This document shows positions 58,750 to 64,000 of a DNA stretch of 64,000 bases, in pieces. Position 1 is the first letter of the stretch. Every line of letters begins with the position of its first letter. The DNA is from Bradyrhizobium diazoefficiens (GTDB taxonomy: Bacteria; Pseudomonadota; Alphaproteobacteria; Rhizobiales; Xanthobacteraceae). The notes beneath the pieces were generated by a model. The model did not search any database. It was not told the DNA's origin and worked only from the letters and a program-made list of their open reading frames with translations. Where the stretch lies: contig NZ_CP067101.1 of the NCBI RefSeq assembly GCF_016616425.1, forward strand, positions 4,278,001 to 4,342,000, in the 5' to 3' direction. The position numbers and the translations under genes were made by a program.

Positions 58750-59718
58750 TTGGACAACCATCGCCATCACGGTCATCACCACCATGATCATGGCGACCAT
58801 GTGCATGATCATGGTCACGACCATAGTCACGGCCATGTCCACGCTCCCGCGAATTTCGGCAAGGCGTTCGCGATCGGCATCTCGCTCAACACCGCGCTGG
58901 TCGTGGCGGAGGCGGTCTACGGCTATATCGGCAACTCCACCGCCCTGCTCGCCGATGCCGGCCATAACCTGTCCGACGTGCTCGGCCTGGTCGTGGCCTG
59001 GGGTGCATCGATCGCGGCGCGGCGTGCGCCGAGCGGCCGCTTCACCTACGGCTTGCGTGCCTCCACCATCCTGGCGGCGCTGGCCAACGCGGTATTCCTG
59101 CTGGTCGCAACCGGTGCGATCGGCTGGGAGGCGATTTTGCGCCTGCGCGAGCCGGAGCCGGTCGCGGGCCTGACCGTGATGGCGGTGGCCGGCATCGGCA
59201 TCCTCATCAACGGTTTGACCGCCATGCTGTTCGCGCGCGGGCGCAAGGACGACATCAACATCGAGGGCGCCTACTTGCACATGGCGGCCGACGCCGCCGT
59301 CTCGCTCGGCGTCGTGGTCTCCGCGGCGCTGATCATGTGGACCGGCTGGCTCTGGCTCGACCCCGTCACCAGCCTCGTCATCTGCGCCACCATCCTCTGG
59401 AGCACAACCAGCCTGCTGCGCGGCTCCATCGACATGTCAATGGCGGCCGCCCCCAGGGGCACCGACCTCGCCGCAATCAAAGCGTTCCTGCTGGCGCGCC
59501 CGGGCGTCTCCGCCATCCACGACCTCCACGTCTGGCCGATCTCGACCACGGAGACGGCGCTGACCTGTCACCTGGTCATGCCTGACGGCGCCGGCGACGA
59601 TTTTCTGATGGAGACGGCGGACCTGCTGAAGGCGTCGTACCGGATTGGCCACACCACGCTCCAGATCGAGAGGCGGAGCGACAATGGCTGCGCGCTTGCG
59701 CCGGATCATGTGGTCTAG
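58750..59718 (+). CDS. czcD: Cation diffusion facilitator (CzcD/ZitB-like) metal exporter
   Basis: This is a 322-residue inner-membrane exporter of divalent cations driven by proton exchange. A His-rich N-terminus (HRHHGHHHHDHGDHVHDHGH and more) precedes six helices. Metal-site motifs are LLADAGHNLSDVLGL in helix 2 and HMAADAAVSLGVV in helix 5, and a cytoplasmic C-terminal domain follows (VSAIHDLHVWPISTTETALT). The start is TTG at 58750, two bases after czcA. The last residues (APDHVV) are encoded by the left arm of a palindromic repeat, so the C-terminus has been reshaped by the repeat. Confidence 0.92.
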   Translation: MDNHRHHGHHHHDHGDHVHDHGHDHSHGHVHAPANFGKAFAIGISLNTALVVAEAVYGYIGNSTALLADAGHNLSDVLGLVVAWGASIAARRAPSGRFTYGLRASTILAALANAVFLLVATGAIGWEAILRLREPEPVAGLTVMAVAGIGILINGLTAMLFARGRKDDINIEGAYLHMAADAAVSLGVVVSAALIMWTGWLWLDPVTSLVICATILWSTTSLLRGSIDMSMAAAPRGTDLAAIKAFLLARPGVSAIHDLHVWPISTTETALTCHLVMPDGAGDDFLMETADLLKASYRIGHTTLQIERRSDNGCALAPDHVV

Positions 59719-59820
59719 GGGCATGATCCGGAAAAGTGCGCAGCGGTTTTCCGAAAAGATCATGCTTAAACAATAACCTAAAGCGCGATGACGATTCATC
59801 CCAATCTCATCGCGCTTTAG
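59701..59820. repeat. REP-like palindromic repeat overlapping the end of the CDF gene
   Basis: Two palindromes sit in tandem: CCGGATCATG/CATGATCCGG (59701-59710 and 59722-59731) with a further GATCATGC at 59758, and a perfect 14-bp pair CTAAAGCGCGATGA/TCATCGCGCTTTAG (59778-59791 and 59807-59820). The layout matches a dispersed repeat common in Bradyrhizobium and Rhodopseudomonas. A partial copy of the second palindrome is at 61148-61179. Confidence 0.88.
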
Positions 59821-60059
59821 GACTCGCAAAAGCCTGCCCCCGACTGCGGAGGCGGCACGAGAAGGCAACGTCCATGCTCGAAGCAAAACAATCCTGATTA
59901 TCCCTGCGGCGTCACGCGCGGTTCCCAGGGTCCGCTGCGCGCGCATTGACATATGACCGCAGTATCCGGCATTGAAATCACCCTGGTATCGACCGGCGCG
60001 ACGCCAAGTTGACACAAGCAGGTGGCGCTGTCTTAAGTTGGCCGGTGGGAGAAGCCGTC

Positions 60060-61145
60060 TTGAAATCGGAACGATCGACCGGGATCGATTGCCTGCGCGC
60101 AATCTCTGTCATCTGGGTATTGCTTTATCACTTCGTTCCGCTGCCGGTCTTCAACCGCGGTACGTTCGGCGTCCTCCTGTTTTTCATCATCAGCGGCTAT
60201 TGCATCGCCTTCAGCGCGGAGACCTCGCAAACGGCACCGCACTTCTACGCGAAGCGGCTCGGCCGTCTGCTGCCCGCGCTGATCGTCTGCGGCTTCTTGA
60301 CGACGCTGTTCAAGCACCTCATGCCCGACCTCGTCGAGCCCGGCCGCGGATTGACCTGGATTCACTACGTCGAAACGATCGTGTCGCTTCCGACGCTGAA
60401 CGTCCTCGAGATCAACTACAATCTGCCTGACGGCGCCTATTGGTCGTTGCAGATCGAGTTTCAGTTCTACGTCTTCTGCTTCCTGATGATGGCGCTAGGT
60501 CTCAAGCAGCGCCTGCTCGCGCTGCTGTGCGCGGTGACGATTTTCCGGAGCCTCACCACCAGCACGGACTATTACACGTCGAACGACTTCTTTCCGTTCT
60601 TCATCGCCGGAATGAGCGTCGCTGCGCTCGTCCGCGGGCGAGCCAGGGAAGCGACAGGCGGGATCATCGTTGCGTTCTCGATCGAGCTCTATCACCTGTA
60701 CGGCCATGTCAGGCAGCCGTCGGTTCCGATCGAGATGTACCGGTCGCTTCTGTTGTGGTGCGGCACCTTGGCCGTCTATCTCGCCGCGCGCTACGACCAT
60801 CGGCTGCCACGCGCGTTTCGCGGCCTCGCCGCCATCGGCGTCATCAGCTATCCGCTCTATTTGATCCATCAGGACGTCGGAAACATGATCTTGAAATGGG
60901 CGCATGTCGGCCGCGACACCACGCCAGACCTTCTGATCCGTGCGTTCGTCCTTCCCGCATTCCTGATCTTCATCGCCTGGCTGGTCTATGCCCTCGTCGA
61001 GAAGCGGACGATCAAGCCGCTCACCGCTTTCCTCGCCAATCCGCTCGCATCGCTACGCCAATGGCAACCGGCGCCGGCGGCACGCGGCTATCCGGTCGCC
61101 GAACGCAGCGGCGACATCGCGCCCCAGGATTTGCCGGTCGGGTAA
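60060..61145 (+). CDS. Acyltransferase 3 family membrane protein
   Basis: This is a roughly 361-residue membrane acyltransferase of the OafA/NodX type, which O-acetylates surface sugars or exopolysaccharide. The N-terminal signature IDCLRAISVIWVLLYHF carries the catalytic His, followed by FGVLLFFIISGYCIAF, FYAKRLGRLLPALIVCGFL and YWSLQIEFQFYVFCFLMMAL. About ten helices are visible. The start at 60060 is a TTG with GGGAG upstream; another TTG at 60009 is in frame. It is flanked on both sides by copies of one repeat and has no co-directional partner genes, which suggests it moved as a unit. Confidence 0.85.
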   Translation: MKSERSTGIDCLRAISVIWVLLYHFVPLPVFNRGTFGVLLFFIISGYCIAFSAETSQTAPHFYAKRLGRLLPALIVCGFLTTLFKHLMPDLVEPGRGLTWIHYVETIVSLPTLNVLEINYNLPDGAYWSLQIEFQFYVFCFLMMALGLKQRLLALLCAVTIFRSLTTSTDYYTSNDFFPFFIAGMSVAALVRGRAREATGGIIVAFSIELYHLYGHVRQPSVPIEMYRSLLLWCGTLAVYLAARYDHRLPRAFRGLAAIGVISYPLYLIHQDVGNMILKWAHVGRDTTPDLLIRAFVLPAFLIFIAWLVYALVEKRTIKPLTAFLANPLASLRQWQPAPAARGYPVAERSGDIAPQDLPVG

Positions 61146-61147
61146 TC

Positions 61148-61179
61148 TGACGATTCACCCCAATCTCATCGCACTTTAG
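61148..61179. repeat. Partial copy of the 59.8 kb palindromic repeat
   Basis: The stretch TGACGATTCACCCCAATCTC followed by ATCGCACTTTAG matches 59789-59820 with two substitutions. Only the right half is present. It overlaps the stop of the methyltransferase gene by a few bases and lies just after the acyltransferase stop. Confidence 0.8.
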
Positions 61180-62036
61180 GCCGCCTTCGCGGTCACGATC
61201 CAGATCGATCCCTGCAACGCCACTGACCGGCCCTTCGCGAACGGCGCGAGCATCTCGCGGATCGACGCCTTGGCCGCCTCGTAGGTCTCCGCCGGATGGC
61301 CCTGCAGCGCGCGGCTGGCCGGGCCGATCTGCAGGGAACCGTCGACGGCGGCGTCGAGCCCGCCGCCGATCGCAATGTCCATCGGCAGATTGTGCGGCTC
61401 CATGGCGAGATCGACGAAGCCGGCGCCTTTGAGGATGCGCATCACACGCTCCTCTGAAGCAAAAGCAAACGGCCCCGGCTCCTCCGGCCCGACCGGCGGC
61501 ATCTTTGGCACGTGTTTGTAGACCGCCATCAGCGGCGCCATCATCCACGGATTTTCCTTTGGCTCGCGCCAGCAGGCGAAGGCGAGCCGCCCGGACGGCT
61601 TCAGCGCGCGGCGGAGGTTGCTGAAGGACGCAATGGGATCGGCAAAGAACATCACGCCGAAGCGCGAGGCCAGCAGATCGAAGCTCGCCGGCTCGAACGG
61701 ATGGACCGTCGCATCCGCCAGCACGAAATCGAGCGGCAGGCCTTTTGGCGCCACCGCGCGCGCCTGCGACAGCATCGGCTCGGAGACGTCGAGGCCGAGC
61801 GCGAAGCCGTCAGGTGCCACCGCTTTCGCGAACGCAAACGTCGTGCCGCCGGAGCCGCAACCGACATCGAGGACGCGCTCGCCCGGCGTCGGCTTGGCGC
61901 GGTCGATCAGCACGGCGGCAATGGGGCCGAGCAGGCTCTCCTGTGCCGCGTGGCGGTCGGCCCAGCGCTGCCCGCCGGGGCCGTTCCAATAGGCGATCTG
62001 GTCGGCGTTCTCTGCGTGTCCGCTCGGCTGTTCCAT
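61176..62036 (-). CDS. Class I SAM-dependent methyltransferase
   Basis: This 286-residue cytoplasmic methyltransferase has motif I in VLDVGCGSGGTTFAFA, the acidic end of strand 2 in ALGLDVSEPMLSQAR, DFVLADATVHPFEPASFDLL and SRFGVMFFADPIASFSNLRR. A C-terminal substrate part follows (GAGFVDLAMEPHNLPMDIAI). It resembles UbiE/type-11 methyltransferases of unknown substrate. The start at 62036 has GGAGG five bases upstream; ATGs at 62051 and 62060 are also in frame. Confidence 0.87.
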   Translation of the reverse strand: MEQPSGHAENADQIAYWNGPGGQRWADRHAAQESLLGPIAAVLIDRAKPTPGERVLDVGCGSGGTTFAFAKAVAPDGFALGLDVSEPMLSQARAVAPKGLPLDFVLADATVHPFEPASFDLLASRFGVMFFADPIASFSNLRRALKPSGRLAFACWREPKENPWMMAPLMAVYKHVPKMPPVGPEEPGPFAFASEERVMRILKGAGFVDLAMEPHNLPMDIAIGGGLDAAVDGSLQIGPASRALQGHPAETYEAAKASIREMLAPFAKGRSVALQGSIWIVTAKAA

Positions 62037-62235
62037 TGGGGCCTCCGTCATTCTGGTCAAGGCAACAGCTATCGCCCACCTGGAAAATCCAGTCCACTCC
62101 CTGAATTGGAAAAGGCGCAGCGCGTCTCGCCTGCGCGCATTGCGGCCGCATTGGTTTCACCGAACAGCCACATCAGAATCAGATGCCAACCAGATTTCGC
62201 CGATAGATTTCGCCTTACCTCAAACTGGAAAAGGC

Positions 62236-62598
62236 ATGACCATGCGCAGGCTCACGGCATCCGTCATCGTTGCAGCTCTCTCCCTGGGAACACCGGCTCT
62301 CGTGCAGGCACAGGGAGCGTCGTCGCAACCCGGCGCGGAGTCCCCGTCCGCTCAGTCCAGCACGGAGATCCGGAGCATACAGGTTGTCGACGTCAAGGAA
62401 TTGCAGCCGGCGGTGCGCGCGAAAGTCGATGAACTCGTGGCGCAGACAAGCGACGAGGACATGCAGTCGCTCCGGAAGTCCATCGACGCCACACCGCAGG
62501 CAGCCTCCGTCCTCAAGGCCAAGGGCCTGAGTTCGTCTCAAGTCGTCGCGATCAACATCGCCGACGGCGTCCTGACGATGTTCACCAAGACAGCCTGA
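62236..62598 (+). CDS. Small secreted hypothetical protein
   Basis: This 120-residue protein has a signal peptide (MRRLTASVIVAALSLGTPAL, cleaved near VQAQG), a low-complexity Ser/Gln/Ala linker (ASSQPGAESPSAQSSTEI) and a compact polar domain ending VVAINIADGVLTMFTKTA. The start at 62236 has AAAAGG upstream. I do not recognise a family. It is a single gene with about 200 bases on each side. Confidence 0.75.
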   Translation: MTMRRLTASVIVAALSLGTPALVQAQGASSQPGAESPSAQSSTEIRSIQVVDVKELQPAVRAKVDELVAQTSDEDMQSLRKSIDATPQAASVLKAKGLSSSQVVAINIADGVLTMFTKTA

Positions 62599-62826
62599 CA
62601 TCAGGCGGGGATTCCAGGCCGAGGCGTTGCCCAGCGGCGAGCAGGATCGCCGCCTCCTCGGCCGGATCAGGAGTTTCACGCTACGATAGAGGGTTGCCCT
62701 GCAACAAGCCATTGCAGGGCTGCTCGTGTCTGGCGTGAAGACCTGACAAGCCTGCAAATTGGAGCGAACTCCTGGTGCGCTCGGCCCTTGCTCCTCCCCC
62801 CGCCGGAGCGCTAAAGAAGCGCCGTG

Positions 62827-62903
62827 GGGCGGTTAGCTCAGCTGGTTAGAGCATCTCGTTTACACCGAGAGGGTCCGCGGTTCGAATCCGTGACCGCCCA
62901 CCA
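62827..62903 (+). tRNA. tRNA-Val (TAC)
   Basis: The sequence forms a 77-base cloverleaf: acceptor GGGCGGT/ACCGCCC, D-arm GCTCAGCTGGTTAGAGC, anticodon stem TCTCG/CGAGA around loop TTTACAC, and T-arm CCGCGGTTCGAATCCGTG. The anticodon TAC reads Val codons. CCA is encoded at 62901-62903. Confidence 0.97.
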
Positions 62904-62976
62904 GCCTTCGCTCGCTTCGCGAGCTACGGCTGGGCAAGCCAGCCAAAGGCGCGTCGGCGCAAAGCGAGCGAAGGCT
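62903..62976. repeat. Inverted repeat directly after tRNA-Val
   Basis: AGCCTTCGCTCGC (62903-62915) is perfectly inverted as GCGAGCGAAGGCT (62964-62976), starting at the last base of the tRNA. A direct repeat of GAGCTACGGCT occurs inside at about 62920 and again at 63020. It may be a dispersed repeat or a scar of integration at the tRNA end. Confidence 0.7.
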
Positions 62977-63042
62977 GCCGCGCCGGAGCCCATCGGGCGA
63001 AGGCGGGCCCTCAGACGCGAGCTACGGCTCGGCGGGGGCAAC

Positions 63043-63447
63043 TCAATCCTGCGGTTTTCCCGGCAGCAGCGCCACCGCGTCGATCCACACCGCCGCCGAC
63101 CGGCACCAGATCTGCCTGACGGGGCGCAGCTTGTCGCGCTGGCGGATGCTGCCCCAGCGGATGCCCCAATCGTCGGCCTGGTCGCCCTCGCCGCTGGTGA
63201 ACAGCGGGGAACCGCAATCGGCGCAGAAGTGCTGGAAACGCATCCGGCCGTTGTCGCCGCGCTTGCCGTAGATCCTGGGCGTGCCGCCGGTCAGGCGGAC
63301 ATCGGTCTTGGTACAGACCGCCGTCACCCGAAACGGCGAGCCGGTCAGCGTCTGGCAATCGGTGCAGTGACAGACCGAGACCGCCTCCGGATCGATCTCA
63401 GCTTCGAAGGTGATCTGCCCGCAATGGCATTGTCCGTCGATCTGCAT
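63043..63447 (-). CDS. GFA-family (CENP-V/GFA) zinc protein
   Basis: This 134-residue protein has the Mss4-like GFA fold. Zinc-binding Cys residues occur in order: CHCGQITFEAEI, VCHCTDCQTLTGSPFRV and FCADCGSPLF. Family members were first linked to glutathione-dependent formaldehyde activation, but most have no proven substrate. The start at 63447 (MQIDGQCHCG) has GGAAGGGGA upstream; an in-frame start at 63501 would extend across the lon terminator and is rejected. Confidence 0.92.
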   Translation of the reverse strand: MQIDGQCHCGQITFEAEIDPEAVSVCHCTDCQTLTGSPFRVTAVCTKTDVRLTGGTPRIYGKRGDNGRMRFQHFCADCGSPLFTSGEGDQADDWGIRWGSIRQRDKLRPVRQIWCRSAAVWIDAVALLPGKPQD

Positions 63448-63463
63448 CGCGCGTCCCCTTCCC

Positions 63464-63495
63464 AAAAAGAAAAACGGCGCCCGAAGGCGCCGTTC
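63464..63495 (-). terminator. Rho-independent terminator of lon
   Basis: On the minus strand AACGGCGCC and GGCGCCGTT make a 9-bp stem with a TTCG loop, followed by a run TTTTCTTTTT. It lies 20 bases after the lon stop and before the GFA gene start, so it separates the two. Confidence 0.9.
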
Positions 63496-63514
63496 TACCA
63501 TCTTTCACTGAGCT

Positions 63515-64000
<486 letters not shown>

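Overview
The window looks like a core-chromosome segment of a Bradyrhizobium (Hyphomicrobiales, Alphaproteobacteria). The GC-rich codon use, a pcuABCDE-type copper operon, a 14-gene nuo operon, a ribonuclease J gene beside mce and birA, REP-like palindromes of the Bradyrhizobium/Rhodopseudomonas kind and a likely Irr box all point that way. The genus is inferred from gene content and order, not from a marker gene.

Layout. 0.1-7.4 kb (minus strand): copper-acquisition operon pcuA-pcuB-(beta-propeller protein)-(thioredoxin-like)-pcuC-pcuD-pcuE. Its last two genes each show an apparent single-base frameshift that separates the signal peptide from the mature protein. 7.4-8.2 kb: a FixK/FNR-like palindrome, an orphan rho-independent terminator and a decayed globin gene. 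8.3-13.0 kb (plus): a ribose-type sugar ABC transporter followed by two MaoC-like hot-dog proteins, one with and one without the catalytic Asp/His pair. 13.0-18.7 kb: a more AT-rich stretch with a MASE1 hybrid histidine kinase converging on a NarL-type regulator, a 40-residue ORF and an OpgC-like membrane acyltransferase. 18.7-24.1 kb (minus): a five-gene oligopeptide ABC transporter. 24.2-25.6 kb: mtnK and a 36-residue ORF.

25.8-44.6 kb (minus): one nearly gapless run nuoA-B-C-D-[FkbM methyltransferase]-E-[68-residue membrane protein]-F-G-H-I-J-K-L-M-N-birA-rnj-mce-DUF1467. It encodes complex I plus biotin ligase, RNase J and methylmalonyl-CoA epimerase. NuoL carries a His-rich insertion near its N-terminus.

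44.9-48.7 kb (minus): an iron-uptake module made of a TonB siderophore receptor, a PepSY reductase-like protein and a small membrane protein, behind a near-consensus Irr operator. 48.9-52.8 kb: small hypothetical proteins, tRNA-Asp, an HU protein, peptidase T, a membrane protein and a 24-residue ORF. 52.9-59.7 kb (plus): a divalent-metal efflux cluster made of a small His/Cys protein, CzcC, CzcB, CzcA and a CDF transporter. 59.7-64.0 kb: REP-like repeats flanking an acyltransferase, a SAM methyltransferase, a small secreted protein, tRNA-Val, a GFA-family protein and the 3' part of lon, which runs off the window.

The main theme is metal and energy metabolism: copper import, siderophore-iron uptake, divalent-cation efflux and respiratory complex I. 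The least explained items are the methyltransferase and mini membrane protein embedded in the nuo operon, the extra propeller/thioredoxin pair in the pcu operon, and the doubly frameshifted pcuD/pcuE. Coordinates of small features were counted by hand. No database search was run.
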